The notes: generated from the letters alone by a model not told the origin. DNA of 64,000 bases from Varanus komodoensis (GCF_004798865.1 NW_025335568.1:56953868-57017867), one strand, 5' to 3'; counted from the stretch's first letter, positions 1 to 11,534 are shown. Numbers and translations are program-made.

Positions 1-35
1 CCACCCCCCCCAACCCCCAATAGAAACCCCCAATA
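1..35. repeat. C-rich simple sequence
   Basis: Runs of C separated by short A-rich breaks open the window. Low-complexity sequence; nothing else is visible. Confidence 0.6.
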
Positions 36-264
36 AAATTACTGCAAAACCAATAATTACAATATCTGAATCCTAAAATAATAAAATGGTCATCTATTTA
101 GTATTTAAAATACTAAAGAGCCAGAGTAATAGAATAATGATTAAAGGCCTGAAGGAAGCTCTTGGTGTGGTATCTCAATGTATACTGTGAAGACACCAGA
201 TCTCCTAGGAGTGGACATTCCACAGATGGGATGGGATGATTACACAGATACCCCTTTCCCCGAT

Positions 265-293
265 TGCCACCCATCCCACAGTTGTGGGTGGCA
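265..293. repeat. Short perfect inverted repeat (8-bp stem)
   Basis: TGCCACCC at 265-272 is matched by GGGTGGCA at 286-293 around a 13-base loop. No A/B box or terminator-like context is present, so a function is not implied. It may be a fragment of an old palindromic element. Confidence 0.5.
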
Positions 294-354
294 GCACCCA
301 CAGAAGACCTTCCAAAGACAATTTTAATCATTGGTCAGAAACATAAGGAAAAGG

Positions 355-430
355 CATTTTTAACACCAGTTAGGGCTTTAAGGGTCAGCACCAACAGGTT
401 GAATTGACTGGAAACTGACTCGCCACCACT
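355..430 (-). mobile_element. L2-clade LINE fragment, reverse-transcriptase region
   Basis: Read on the minus strand, the segment resembles the L2 RT stretch that encodes a QFKVLxLTYKAL-type block. The DNA match is to the 'cccaattcaaagtgttggt...aaagccct' pattern seen in reptile L2 copies, with several changes. It is short and diverged, so the family call is moderate. Confidence 0.45.
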
Positions 431-1379
431 TTTGTTAAACAACTGGAAGCTAGAAACTCTGTACCATTAAATCCCATTCTCATTTCCGCCCGACCACTGC
501 TTTACTGGGAGAACAGGCTTTTTTTAATCCGACACTGGAAGGAAAGGAGCAAAGAGTAGATAATTATAATCAGTGGTGACTTTGTCCAGAAGTGACCCCT
601 GACACTTTGTTGAAGTGTGGAACATTTGCAAGAAGTGAGTTAGGATAACAAAGACAACATGTGGGGATTTCCATGCTGTGGGGGCTGAGCTGTGTGTGGG
701 GAGCTGTATTCTTGACCCCAGTTCATTTGCTTTACAGGAGCTGATTTGGTATACCGAAGCTCTTGCCTTCCATCTATTTTGTTGCTTTTGCTGAGGGAAA
801 AATCTTTTGTTCATCCTGTGGGAATGTAAATAATTTCATCTTGGCAAACCCATGTGGATTTTTCTCATCCATGGCTCACTTCATACACTTGCCGGGCCAG
901 TGAGCTTCTTCTGTTGAGCCACCCATCTTGTGGTTGACTCTTTCACCTCAGAAATGTTAATGCCTCACATTATTTCTGAGGCTGAGTAGCCCCCGCCCAC
1001 ACACCCACACCACTGACTGTATTAACCACTGCCACCATTTACTGCCTGCTCCTATCCCAGCTAAATGTCCGTAAATGGAGTTGCACCAGTAGTTGTCAAG
1101 ATACGAAGATCTGTGTTCTCTCACCTTGAGATGACTCACACTAGCAGTTGGAACGCACACACTCACCTTTTGGAGATGCTGGTAGAGGATCAGTTAAGGC
1201 CTTCAGGAAAGGCAAGTGTGACCTGTAAGCTCTGTGGTTGTCAGAATGGTGTCCATGAGCACAAGCACACCCATGGACAACATGCCTTCTTGGCACCTGT
1301 CAAGTTCCTTGCCTCTCAGAATTTTTATTCTTAAGGATTTTTTTAAAAACAAAACAAGTACTAAACTTGGTGGCTGTGA
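431..1379. other. Unassigned stretch
   Basis: No repeat family or exon is recognised. A few 60-90 codon open frames on both strands show no motif I know. A short palindromic TTTCTGAGG-type motif occurs near 970-985. Confidence 0.5.
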
Positions 1380-1862
1380 AACAAAGGCTGCCTTTTCATG
1401 TTAGGCATAATTAGGAATGGAATAGAAAATAGAACTGCCAAGATCATACTTCCCTTATTCAAATCCTTGGTGCCACCACACTTAAATATGGTGTTTTGTT
1501 CTGGTCCCATACCTGAAAAATGACATTGTTGAGTTGGAAAAAGTACAGAGAAGGGCAATAAAAATGAGCAGAGAGCTGGGACAACTCCCCTATGAGGAGT
1601 GGCTACAGGTGGGAATGTTCAGCTTAGAAAAATGGTGAGTCAGGGGAGACATGTTAGGGGTATTTAAAATAATGCACGGTCTGGAGAAAGTATGTTTATT
1701 TATTTATTTATTATTTGCATTTATATACTACCCTAGTAGCCCAGAGGGAGTAGAAGAGGAGACAATTCTCTCTCTCTCCCATAACACCCGAATCCAGGGT
1801 CCTCCCCTGAAGCTGATTGGTGGGAGGTTTAGGACAGATAAGCTTCAGGGTTTTGATCATGA
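1380..1862 (+). mobile_element. CR1-clade LINE fragment, 3' part of RT
   Basis: The plus strand encodes diverged CR1/L3 reverse-transcriptase C-terminal blocks: a MLGIIR-like segment near 1398, then an LEKVQRRAIKMS-like segment near 1530-1570, then an EEWLQVGMFSLEK-like segment near 1600-1630. After an interruption it resumes with PLKLIGGRFRTDKLQ at about 1805-1850. The reading frame is broken in several places. A separate short repeat tail interrupts it at 1694-1753. Confidence 0.75.
1694..1753 (-). repeat. Reverse-oriented L2/SINE 3' tail nested in CR1
   Basis: A TTTA-rich run is followed by 'gcatttatatactaccc', the reverse complement of the A-rich 'gggtagtatataaat' tail common to reptile L2 and SINE 3' ends. 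CR1 coding similarity is present on both sides. The simplest reading is a later insertion of a very short 3' fragment. Confidence 0.55.
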
Positions 1863-2407
1863 TTTGCTGCTGCGAACTGTTTTTCTGCCACTCCCACTGC
1901 CATGGCGCTGTAGCCCCTGTGGGGCTTGGGGGGGGGGGGCAGTTTGCAGCTGGCTTCCAGAGCTTATGAAGTGGTTCACCCCTGTTATATGTTCTCTCTG
2001 TCAAGTCAGGTGCAAGCAGCTGTTCATGGAAATGATTCTGGGAAAGGAGTGGCGAAGGGAGATGGCCATTGGTTCCAGTTCACCCTTTGCCTTTTTTGCC
2101 TTTTTACGCACAGGCCTCTAGCAACAAGTCGTCTTGTGTTCATGTGTTCATATCCTAAATGACGTTTCATCCAGCTGGTCTTTACTGCAGAATTATTGGC
2201 ATCTGATGAACAAAGTTGTGTGAAATGGCTGTTGCATTTTAGTCAGCAGGCCCGAATTCTCTCCGTCCATAGGTGCTGTGATTTCCTCTGCCACATTTCT
2301 CCCCTCCTGTCCATCTTCATTTTCTATGACCATTTTGGCATCTTTCAACAAGGCAGACAAGCAGCCCTGAACCATGGTTTGTCTCTACATTTGGAAATGC
2401 AAACCAT
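1863..2407. other. Unassigned stretch with a G12 run
   Basis: A run of 12 G occupies 1928-1939. No repeat or exon is recognised. The last 12 bases (from 2408, into 2419) form the left target-site duplication of the following BovB copy. Confidence 0.5.
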
Positions 2408-2419
2408 GGATGGTATTCT

Positions 2420-2905
2420 GTTGTTGTTAGTCGCGAAGTCGTGTCCGACCCATTACAACCCCATGGACAACATTCTTCCAGGCCTTCCTGTCCTCCACCA
2501 TCCCCCAGAGTCCTCTTAAGCTCACACCCACTGCTTCAGTGACTTCAGCTAACCACCTCATCCTCTGCTGTCCCCTTCTTCTTTTGCCATCTATTGTTCC
2601 CAGCATTGAGCTCTTCTCCAGGGTGTCCTTCCTTCTCATTAGGTGGCCAAAGTATTTGACTTTCATCTTCAGTATGTGGCCTTCTAAAGAGTAGTCGGGG
2701 TTGATCTCCTCTAGCACTGACTGTTTTGATCTCCTTGCAGTCCAGGGACTTGCAGGAGTCTCCTCCAGCACCTTCTCCAGTGGGTCACATTTTGTCAGAA
2801 CTCTGCTATGACCTGTCCGTCTTGGGTGGCCCTGCACGGCATAGCTCATAGCTTCATAGCTTACACAAGCCCCATCACCATGACAAGGCAGTGATCCATG
2901 AAGGG
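2420..2905 (-). mobile_element. BovB (RTE-clade) LINE, 5'-truncated, with 12-bp TSD
   Basis: On the minus strand an open frame at 2849-2427 carries the BovB C-terminal RT signature: an SLEGHILKMKVKYFGHLMRR block, then LEKSSMLGTIDGKRRRGQQR and MRWLAEVTEA. The 3' end on this strand runs GTCGGACACGACTTCGCGAC into a TTGTTG-complement tail at 2420. The 12-base sequence GGATGGTATTCT occurs exactly at 2408-2419 and 2906-2917, so both ends are defined. The element is a 486-bp 3' remnant of a roughly 3-kb LINE. The surviving frame is largely open, which suggests modest age. Confidence 0.9.
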
Positions 2906-2917
2906 GGATGGTATTCT

Positions 2918-4384
2918 AAGTTGTGGTAAATGCAGACCATGGTTTCGTGTGACATCAGAACTACACCCATGACCGTTTGTGGTAAAATACAGCTTTAATA
3001 AAGTGCTATGACCTTATAAAATAGTCTGTGTAAATAAAAATGTGGTGAATGAGGTGACTTGCAGCAAGTGATAACAGTGTATTCTATAGCTGTAGTTATG
3101 TTTGTTTTTCCATTCAGATTACAATGGTATTTGTATTTTCATCAGCTCACTGCCGTTTATCTTTGCACGAACGCTAGAAAGTATGATTATTTCAATCTGT
3201 TTTGAAAGGGTCAGTGCCTCTTTAGGTGTGACAGGTCACCTTCCAAGTTCCTGTGACTGTGGCACTGGGGAGTAGATTGGTTTTTTGTACAGCTGGAAGT
3301 AGGGTCATGCAATATGTTTTAAATTCCCTTGTCCTTCTGTTTGGTAAGACACATTCTGACCAGGGTTGGCATCAGGTGTAGGCATTGTTGGAAGCTGCTG
3401 AGGGCCTTGCTCCAGCACAGGGCCCTGATCCCTGGTCCTGCTCCTCCCCTTCACCATGGCAGTCTCCTTGGTCAGCCGCCTCTTGCTCTGGGCCAGAAGC
3501 AGTGGTGGCGAGGTGGAAGAGCTGGAGATGCCACAGTCTGCTGGCTCTCTTTCTGTGAAGCAAGCAAGAGGTAACCATTATGAGAAAGCAGATGAGGAGC
3601 AAGAGCAGCGGTGGCAATAGCGGCAGGAAGCTCACTGTGGGAGTGGGATCATTCATTTGGGGGAATCCTGCCCAAGGGCCCTTGAATACCTGAAACCAGC
3701 ACATATTCTAATAATGGAATGCTTTTGAACAGAGAACCCATAGGAGTCCCTTCCAGGTTTCTTGTTTCTTGTTTCTTGCTTTTTTTTTTTTTTTGCAAAG
3801 GAAATAGCAGTGGGAAAATCTTCCCCAGTGTCCAGCCAGAGACACTGTCAACTTGGTCATTCTGTGCCTATAAGGATTCCCAAATGTTTTCAGCTATATA
3901 GCAAGCCAGAATGATGTGTGTTGTTACACATGCCCCAGATGAGCAATTCTATGGAGGCACCTGATCAAGCATCATTTTCCATGATTCCAAGGGAGTTCCT
4001 TCACTGGCCTCCTGCACTGATTCACTCCAACAAGTCCAAATGTCTGCTTGCGAGATACCAGCTTGGGAAACGGGCCATTAGTTCAGTGGCTGAGACCACA
4101 ATTGTGTCATGCAACAAGGCAGCAGGTGCTTTTGGAGCCAAACGCTCCATTCCTTTCCCCCTCCTCCCCGTTTTCTGTATCCCTCCCCCAGCCGTCACTC
4201 AACAGTCTTTAGCTTCTGAGTGCACACAGTCCTTGTTGGGCTGTACTTGGGGTTTTAAACTGCATTATACATCTGCTGATGCCCCCCATTCTGTGTGGGT
4301 GGTGCCACATTGGCATTCACCGCCTAAGCACTGGAAGCAGAATGATTCTTTGTGAGTGCAGCGGGTTGCTAGGTTGGATGCTCG
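2918..4384. other. Unassigned stretch with GC-rich CAG/AGC block
   Basis: From about 3370 to 3640 the sequence is GC-rich and rich in AGCAG-type words on the plus strand. It has open frames on both strands (3329-3574 plus, 3372-3704 minus) but no domain I recognise. A T15-class run lies near 3780. A 145-codon plus-strand frame (3918-4355) has no recognisable family and ordinary composition. Confidence 0.45.
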
Positions 4385-4500
4385 GCAAAGGATCCCAGAT
4401 AGCAGGACTGAAAAAGGCCCGTGTCCAAGATCCTGGAAAGCTGGTGCTAACGATATCAGCCAGATGAATCATCCAGCTTTATGACTCTTCATATGTTTGG
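4385..4500 (+). repeat. Possible old tRNA-SINE body (degenerate)
   Basis: The order 'gcaggactgaaaaaggcc', 'gatcctggaaagctg', 'ccagatgaatca', then a CTTCATATG-like end follows the body of the tRNA-head SINE seen more clearly at 37966-38158. Divergence is high and the tRNA head is not clear. Confidence 0.35.
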
Positions 4501-6439
4501 ATGGAGTGCTGGAATATTGCATTGCTAAGAAAGCACAGTCCTGTGCCTTCTCTCTTCTGTCCCCTGACCCAGCTAGCATCTTTCTAGAAATTATGAATCG
4601 CTGTGTGAAATAGGCTGGATTTCAAGCTGTCAACACTCTTATTGAAGCTGTGACTGAGATTACTTTCCTCTGTGGCCTTTCTACCATTCTGTAAATGTCT
4701 TCATTATACAAGATCTAGTGCATGACAGTTGCAGGCCCTTTGCAGGGCTCCCAGGAAATCAGATCAGTTTCAGTTTGCTGCTTCTGATAGCAGGAGTGAA
4801 CTTGACCTAGATCATTCCTAGCGATGCCAGAGAGAAACTGAAGGAAAAGTACTGAACGGATGCACTCTTCTTCTCAAATTCTGGAGATCCCATCTGGACC
4901 CCTCTCCCTTTTTACGTGGGGGCACCCAGTTTAACAGCTCTGTAAAATTCCCAGAAGCTTTGTAAAATAAGCATGAGATGCATAGTGTGAACCAAGCTCA
5001 CTCTTTCCCCTGGGAGTTTAACAGTGCTACCAACACCTACTGACCCACTGTGGGAGGCTGAGCTGGAGAATTACTAATGCTGCCGCCATTCCAATTAGCT
5101 GCCTGCGACTCCTATCTGACACTCTCCAATTTGCATAATCTTCTAGATGGTTTGGACTAATTATACTTTAGCTCTTAGTTGTTATTGCCAGGACTTAATG
5201 TTGAGAACAGGGTTTCATTGTTCCTTCAGCAAATGCTGAAGATCAATTTCTCTTTTCGGTTGACTTGCTGATTATTGGCAAGCTGCTTTTTTGTTTTGAT
5301 TCTTTGATTTGCTTTGTTTTTGTAAGACTGCAAGAAAACAACACTGCCATCTAGTGGGAATGAAGATTTTGCCCTGTTCTCTCTCCCCCCCCCCCGTTCC
5401 CCTTACTTATGAGAAAACAAATTTATTTTCAGCAGACGTTGTGCTAGACATTTCTGTGTTCTTGTCATGCTTTCCCACCTCCACCACCTTTTCATTTCTT
5501 GAGAAAAAGAAAATAATCTTGGCTGTGAACCTAAAAGTCTACCTTAGCTTCAGTACTGGCCAGTCTTCCCAGCTTTCTGCTTCTACATTGTGCTTCCCAG
5601 TTTCCTGCTTCTGTCTAACTGTATAAAGGTTGAGTCTGCAAGATTTCTAGCAATGTGATCATGTTTATATTTGGCTAATTAGGAGCTACCAGATACAAGT
5701 TCAAACCTGTGGAGAATCCCATTTCTGCCTTCTGAATGCCAGTGGCAAGTTAGTTTCAAAATGGGCTACTCATTATCATCATCATCATCAACATCAACAT
5801 CATCATTGCCTATTTGCCTATTATTAAAGGCTACCTTTTCAGTACTGCCTGTCAGTTGCTATGTACTCAAATCAGCGTTCCTCATGGCCAGGAGCTGCTG
5901 TCTTACCTTCTGCATGTGTCCACAGCTCTTTCCTCCATCCAGGTGGAATGATGGCCTTCACAGGTTCCATAAATTCCATACAGGCTACTATAGCCACTGG
6001 AATGATATTCTATCAGCTGATTCCAAGAGACAACCTGTGTCCAGCAGGCCCCATAAAACCTTAATTTCAGAGCTGGCTAAGTGACTAGCCTCTGGCATGA
6101 GGACACTATCTAAGTGCCTGGTACTTTTTGCCCGCAGCTGTCTTGGATCTTGACTCATGCCTGGCTTTCCGTATGTCCCTCCACCGGGCAGCAAGTTCCC
6201 TACCATTCCAGGTCCTGGAGCCTTTGCTGAGGTCTAGCAACACCAGCAGGTTAAACCTAGAATGCCATACCCAGGAAACAAGTGGGCTTGGGAAGAGTGT
6301 CCTTACACTGAATCAGACTGGTCATCTGTAGACCCATTATTGTTGCCACTAACTGGCAGCAGCTGCCCAAGGTTTTCTGACTTCCTGGGGTAACTCAGTT
6401 CGATTAATTTTTATCCTGCCTAACAGCTGAAGCTCTCAA
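4501..6439. other. Unassigned stretch, partly AT-rich
   Basis: No family is recognised. A C11 run lies at 5385-5395. The 5050-5230 segment is free of recognised repeats and contains several TAATTA-like words, the kind of composition seen in conserved non-coding elements, but this is not evidence of conservation. Confidence 0.45.
5774..5807. repeat. (TCA)n microsatellite
   Basis: An interrupted run of ATC/TCA triplets with two AAC variants. Confidence 0.85.
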
Positions 6440-6815
6440 CTGTCTATAAAGCTTCAAGCCTTTGCAATATATTATAAAACATGTAGATACAAACATATAA
6501 ACACACAACAGAGAAAGATCTAAAAATAATTACAAATAACCAGCAAGAAAAAAAATCAAGACCTGAATTGCAGCTAAATGCCTGAGAGAAATAAGTCTTA
6601 ACATGGTGCCAGCCAAAAAGATCAGCAGTGTTGGCCTCATTTGGGAAATCTTGGGGAGCCACCACAAAGGAGGCCTCCTCCCTAGTTGCCACCTCCCAAG
6701 TTTTGCTTGGAGCACGCATTTGGAGGAAGGCCTTAGATGATAAATGCAGTGCATGGACAGGTTCCTCCTGGGAGAGGTCTTCCATCAGGTGCACCTTTTG
6801 CACACTAAGCGAGAA
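6440..6815 (-). mobile_element. L2-clade LINE fragment, RT C-terminus and 3' UTR
   Basis: The minus-strand frame 6824-6444 contains EEASFVVAPQDFPNEAN followed by DLFGWHHVKTYFSQAF. This matches the L2 C-terminal pattern AFSVVAPxLWNxLP...F(K)xxLKTYLFxxA. The A-rich end at lower coordinates is the 3' UTR. The frame stays open through the region but the 5' part of the element is gone. Confidence 0.75.
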
Positions 6816-8335
6816 CTCTGCCACTGAGCCATGGTGCCCCTAAACCTTGTACCCTTTTCAGGTGTGCAAGATTTTGAAGGTCAAATGGAACCCGTGTCTG
6901 CTCCTTATCTAGTATTGCCGATTGCAGTACTTCTTCAGAGCCTTAGGGCAGAAGGTGTTGGATATGCTTTACCAGTCCCCAGTGACTTCAGTGGGTTGAT
7001 GGCAGGGACTAATTAGAGACTACAGCAAAAACGTAAGTGTTTAGTGAACCCAGTTAATTGCTGTGACACATGTCTGCCTGTTAAACTCTCCTCCAATTTC
7101 CAATGTAACTTGTTTGGGTGTGAGGTGGAGTGGTTGCCTCTCTGTTAGAGCCATTCAAGGTAAATGGGTAGGGTTTTTCCTTTCTGTTTAAATTAGCCCT
7201 AATTAGGATTAGTAATAGTGGCAGAACATTTCCATGTAATGAAAGGCAATTGGTTAAGAGTTTGCTGCTGAGAAAATGGGCTTCTTCCACAAAGTAACCT
7301 CTAGCCAGTTTGTCCTCCTCCTTTTTTGGTTCAAATTCACACTCAAGTAAAAACGCTCTGTAAGGATTTGGGGCTGGCTAATTTCTCAGCCTTGCCTACC
7401 TTACAAGGTTGTTGTGAGGGTAAAATAGAGAACAGTACCTATTAAATTCATAGTGAACTAAGTTACTATGGACTTACTTAGGACCAGAACTGTAGCATCC
7501 ATTCACAAGAGGAGGCATTGCCAAGCCTGGGGAAACCCCAACGTTTGCAGATTCTTTTTTTAAAGGCATTTCAGGAAAATTCCTTATGGATGCAATCCTT
7601 CGTATATTTAGTCAGAAAAAAATCTGAACACCCCCTTCATTCCTCAGCCTGCACTGCTGGATGGGGCATCCTGGGAGCTGTGGGGCCTTCCGTCTAATTT
7701 CACATAGGATAGCTTCCTAAGGTGTGGGTGGGAGAATCCAAACAACCCCGTGAATACAGAACCTGCAAATCCCACTTGTAATGAGAATAAATAATGTGTT
7801 TCTATCCTGAAGAGTGCAAAGCGCCCACACAGCTTTTTTCCACCGTGCTTTTTTAAGCATACAAGTTCAAGTTCAGGAATAGTCAAAGACACGCAGTCGC
7901 ATTACAGAAAAGCAGCTCCCTCCATGATGAGGTACGAGTTCCAGAGGGGCCTTTCTCCTTCCCTGAATGGGGCGTCCTTTGATCAAGCAGAGACTCCTGC
8001 AAAGGGAAGATCCAGAAGCAGTTTTCAGGATTTTTTCTTCCCCCACAGTTCTCTGGGCCATCTCCCAATGCTGCTGAACAGCATCCCACCAATAATCAGG
8101 CGTTGAGGCAGCATCACTCACGCCCTTCCATTAGCTGGAGCCACGAGTATCATTTTCCTAAGCAGAACTCTTTCCCTGAGTGCAGTTTTGGATTCAAACC
8201 AAGACCTGGTAATTTGTGTGCACCAACAGTCTGGAGCCAGGTACTGGCTAGTAGAGAAAGATTAACTGTCCAGACCTCAGTCTGGTGAGAAGAATGTAAC
8301 AGCCCTGCTTGATTAGATCAGAGGCCCTTTTGGTT
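6816..8335. other. Mostly unassigned stretch
   Basis: Holds a Sauria SINE remnant at 7372-7440 and, at 7565-7700, what looks like half of the palindromic MITE family described at 31437 and 57755 (GGATGCAATCCT start, then GCATCCTGGGAGCTG). The rest is unrecognised. Confidence 0.45.
7372..7440 (+). mobile_element. Sauria SINE 3' fragment
   Basis: The segment 'ctcagccttgcctacctta' followed by CAAGGTTGTTGTGAGGGTAA matches the conserved 3' part of Sauria SINE. Head and tail are missing. Confidence 0.6.
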
Positions 8336-8590
8336 GTTATGTGTCATCAAGCTGTCTTCGACTTACGGCAACCCCATGAATGAAAGCCCCCCAAAATGTC
8401 CTGTGACATCCCTGCTTAGCTGTTCTAAACTCAAGGCAGCGGCTTCCCTGAGGGAAGCCATCTATCTCTTCTTTGGTCTTCCTTGTCTTCTTCTGCCTTC
8501 AGCTTTCCCTGGCACGACTGTCTTCTCCAAGGAGTCTTGCCTTCTCTTGGTGTCTCCTCCAAAGACCTACCTAGCACAATATCCTCTCTC
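8336..8590 (-). mobile_element. RTE-like LINE fragment (second family), RT C-terminus
   Basis: Plus-strand landmarks are GTCATCAAGCTGTCTTCGAC, ACGGCAACCCCATGAATGAA and GTCTTCTCCAAGGAGTCTTG. These are the reverse complement of a coding stretch of the type MRRxDSLEKxIMLGKxEG...RWIDSIKEAT. Two more copies occur at 20765-21185 and 28969-29137. The block layout parallels BovB, so an RTE-clade origin is likely, though the exact family is uncertain. Confidence 0.7.
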
Positions 8591-8591
8591 T

Positions 8592-8725
8592 CACATTAGC
8601 CAGCTAGATGTCTTTCAGAAACATGTGAGGGGGATGTGATGCCATAGCCCCCTCCCACTGTTATTCCCTGTAGATCCCAGCCTCTGATCTTGCAGGTGGC
8701 CCATAACTAACATGATTAGCCACCG
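8592..8725 (-). mobile_element. CR1-like LINE 3' tail
   Basis: The plus strand shows the reversed tail order: 'ttagccagctagatgtcttt', then 'gttattccctgtagatccc', 'tctgatcttgcaggtggccc' and 'catgattagccacc'. This tail follows RT sequence in other copies here (49340-49940). Confidence 0.6.
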
Positions 8726-9124
8726 TTGATGCTCAGCCAATGCTCTGCTTCTCCGCCAACTTGTGAAGATGGCCTTTATGTTGTGTCAGCAAAAGGAACC
8801 ACAAGCAATTGTTCCTGTTGATTTTCCTTTGTTCTGTTGTGGGTTTGTTACTGTGGTTCCTTTGCTAGTGGGCGGCAGTAGCAAAACCAGAAAAGGGTAC
8901 TTGTGACCCTGAGTGACCCATATTTTTTATTGTGGCATCTAAGCTTTCAAGGACTAGGGCCCGCTTTGCCAAATGGGAACTAGATGGACTCAGCGGCTCA
9001 GGATTGCCAGCATCTGCGCCCCAGGGCTGTGGTGTTGAGCACATTTACTGTGGAGTAAGACCCCATGGATGCAACAGAGCTTAGCGCTGAACAGAGCAGT
9101 ACGGCATTGTATCCCACCAGCATG
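8726..9124. other. Unassigned stretch
   Basis: No gene or confident repeat. Near 9045-9115 'gagtaagaccccatggatgc' recalls the short GAGTAAG.CCCAT motif common in squamate MITE-like repeats. Confidence 0.45.
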
Positions 9125-9573
9125 TCTCAGGTTAGAGTCAGTGCAGCGCAGGGCCACAAGGATGGCGGCTGGATTGCAGGGGAAGCCGTATGAGGCGAGA
9201 CTGAGGGAACTGGGCCTTTTCAGCCTGGAAAAGAGGAGACTCTGAGGGGATTGCTCGTGACATATAGGAACGTGGGTGGGGTATCACACAGAGGTGGGTA
9301 GAGACCTGTTCTCCCCTGCAGAGGAAGGCAGGACTCATCCCAGTGGAGCCAGGCTCAGGAATCAAGCTTTATGGTGGATGCCAGGAAGTACTTCCTGACA
9401 GGACCCTGAGGGTATGGAATGGGCTTCCACGGGAGGTGGTTGAGGCCCCATCGGTGAGGGTGTTCAAGGATGGGCTAGACATGCACATGGTAGGCATGTC
9501 ATGAGTGGAGCTGGGAGTCAGACTACATGGCCCGGGAGGCGCCTTCTGACTCGCTCTGTTTTTATGATTCAGA
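9125..9573 (+). mobile_element. CR1 LINE, 3' end of RT plus 3' UTR
   Basis: Begins in the RT block [13 protein letters not shown]-like, then [18 protein letters not shown]-like near 9190-9240, then FHTLRVLSG-complement features and GLPREVVEAPSVRVFKDGLD near 9420-9480. It ends in the CR1-type TTTTTATGATTC terminus. The frame is broken. It belongs to the same subfamily as 53431-54060 (shared LDMHM.GMS ending). Confidence 0.88.
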
Positions 9574-10421
9574 TCAGGAACCTGGTGCTGGGAGGCCTGG
9601 GCTGGACTGTTCCCCCATACCTCGTCTTGATCCAAAACCTTCCCACTGAGCTGCACAGCTCTCTGATTTATTTCTTCCAGATTATTTTTAGGTTGCCTTT
9701 AAGGGTAAATCCCTCTCAGGGCCGATATGCTATGACTGCCAGGCTCCTCAGTCACCCATTGCATCTCAACTTTGAATGAGCAAAGAGATGCATTTGACGG
9801 CTTGTTTCCGTTATACTATTATCTGTCTACGTATTCCTTTTGCATTGCTGTGTGTCTTTGACTTCATTATATGAAAACCATTAAGGCATGGGCCCCCTCA
9901 GGATCAAAAGTCTGGCAACATGTTGGTATTTCAATTAAAAAAGGCTGGTGCTGGACAGTAGTGTGGCTTGGCAGCTCCTGTATCTCTCCCGCGCCATTTT
10001 TGTGCTTCTTTGTTCTGCATTATCCTACCTGTTACCCAGAATGCCATCAGACCTCGTCCACATTTAACTAACTCCCCACAGACCTGAACAGCTGTTGTCC
10101 TTGGATGAAATAAAATCTTCAGAGGCTTTCTCTCTCTCGCTTCCCCTCCTTCCTGCCTTCTCTCCCTCTTTTAAAAAGGATTTTATAAATGATGTGGGAA
10201 TCATTTAATTCTCCACAGAGGGCAAGGCAGAGGTTGGCTGGAGGACAGAGCTAGCTTAAGTGCCAGATGGGAGTCGAGCTTGTGCAGAAGGGTCCTTTCA
10301 ATAAATTGATTTTTCTCCCTGTTTGACCCCAGCAGAGGAAATGCAAGGAGAATATTTGCCCTGTTTGGGCTTGAAGAGATACAGAATTCTACCCATGGCT
10401 TTATATTCAGGATGACTCATT
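9574..10421. other. Unassigned stretch
   Basis: No repeat or exon recognised. A pyrimidine-rich tract lies at about 10125-10170, next to an AT-rich segment. Confidence 0.5.
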
Positions 10422-10530
10422 TATTCATTTATTTACCTACTGCTTTTACTGCTGTCCGGTAAGAGAGTTCTCTGGGCAGCTAACAAAAAGCAGAGCAGCA
10501 CTATTGAAAAGGTAAACCACAAAATAAGGA
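10422..10530 (-). mobile_element. L2-clade LINE 3' tail
   Basis: Reverse complement of an L2 end: 'gttagctgcccagagaactc' then an ACAGCAGTAAAAGCAGTAGG region and a TAAATAAATG tail. Confidence 0.6.
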
Positions 10531-11534
10531 AAACTAGAGAGTTCTGTCTTAAGGCCTTTTCTGTTTATCGGACAGTGTTGTGGTGGTGTGTATGCAAATC
10601 ACATTCATGACTGTTGGGGCGCAAGCTCAGGAATACAGCTAAGTATTGAAAGTGTGATCTTGTGTTACCTTCCATTTCTGGACAAGCCAGTGGAGTTGGA
10701 AGGGGCTGCCTGCTGCGGAGTGGATGTAAAAAGAGGAGCAGTGCTTAGGTATAAGTGCAAGCAAGTGAGGAAGGATTTGTTAAAATGGGAAGGGGAAATA
10801 ACAGCTCCTCTCCCCTCACATAAATCACAGAGATGGAAGAGGAGAGAGGTGAGGGGGAAGCCTGGTGGGTCACTTCACCTCCCATGGGGTGGAACTATAT
10901 GCAGGCGAGTGCAGCCCCTCCCCCATGTTGACATTCCCACAGGTAGTGGGGTTTACCTCTGAGCAGACATGCATTTCAGCCTGTGAAAAGAGGGCCAAGG
11001 AGACAATTGGGAAGGATTGAAAAGGTATGTGAACTACATTTTTTTCAAGGACAAGGGGCTCACTGGGCAAGTTAGAGAGGCAGGGCATGGGAGGTGGGAA
11101 AACTACTCAGGACTTGCTCAGCCTGTCAAAGAGATATTAGGCATTTCCTTTTGCAGTGCCGCTTCCTGTCCCCAGCCCACTGAAACAACTCTTCCCCCCT
11201 CAGAACAGAACTGCAAGTTTAGCAAACCTTAGCGAACACAGATACATTCTGTGGGAAAAACACAGCATATAAAATTTTTTGATGTAACTGGTCTGAAGAA
11301 AGTCAGGATATAATGGCGGAAGTGGCACAAAGAGTGTGGTTTTAGGGTGATCTTTGTGCGACGAAGTGAGTCTTTGCCAGTAAGTCACGTATTACAGGGC
11401 CAGTAAAAATCCCTCGTATAGATCAAGTGCAAGATACAGTTTAAAACAGTAGAGAGGATAAAACTAATCTAGCAAAGCTAGTAGCAGCAAGAAATATTTT
11501 CATGGAGACAAATCTCAGAAGGTCTATACGTCAC
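10531..11534. other. Unassigned stretch
   Basis: Contains a 124-codon plus-strand frame (10588-10962) with no recognisable domain. Purine-rich between 10690 and 10870. Confidence 0.5.

Noticed and set aside
1928-1939. G-quadruplex candidate
   Set aside because: A single G12 run without the further G tracts nearby that a stable intramolecular quadruplex needs.
2427-2849. 140-codon minus-strand frame as a possible host gene
   Set aside because: The SLEG...YFGHLMRR...LEK...RRRGQQRMRW pattern identifies it as the BovB RT C-terminus.
3329-3704. GC-rich block with open frames on both strands
   Set aside because: Looks gene-like at first, but the minus frame is mostly leucine/proline from low-complexity sequence and no domain is visible.
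3918-4355. 145-codon plus-strand frame
   Set aside because: No recognisable domain, no splice or start context of note, and length within what chance allows in 64 kb.
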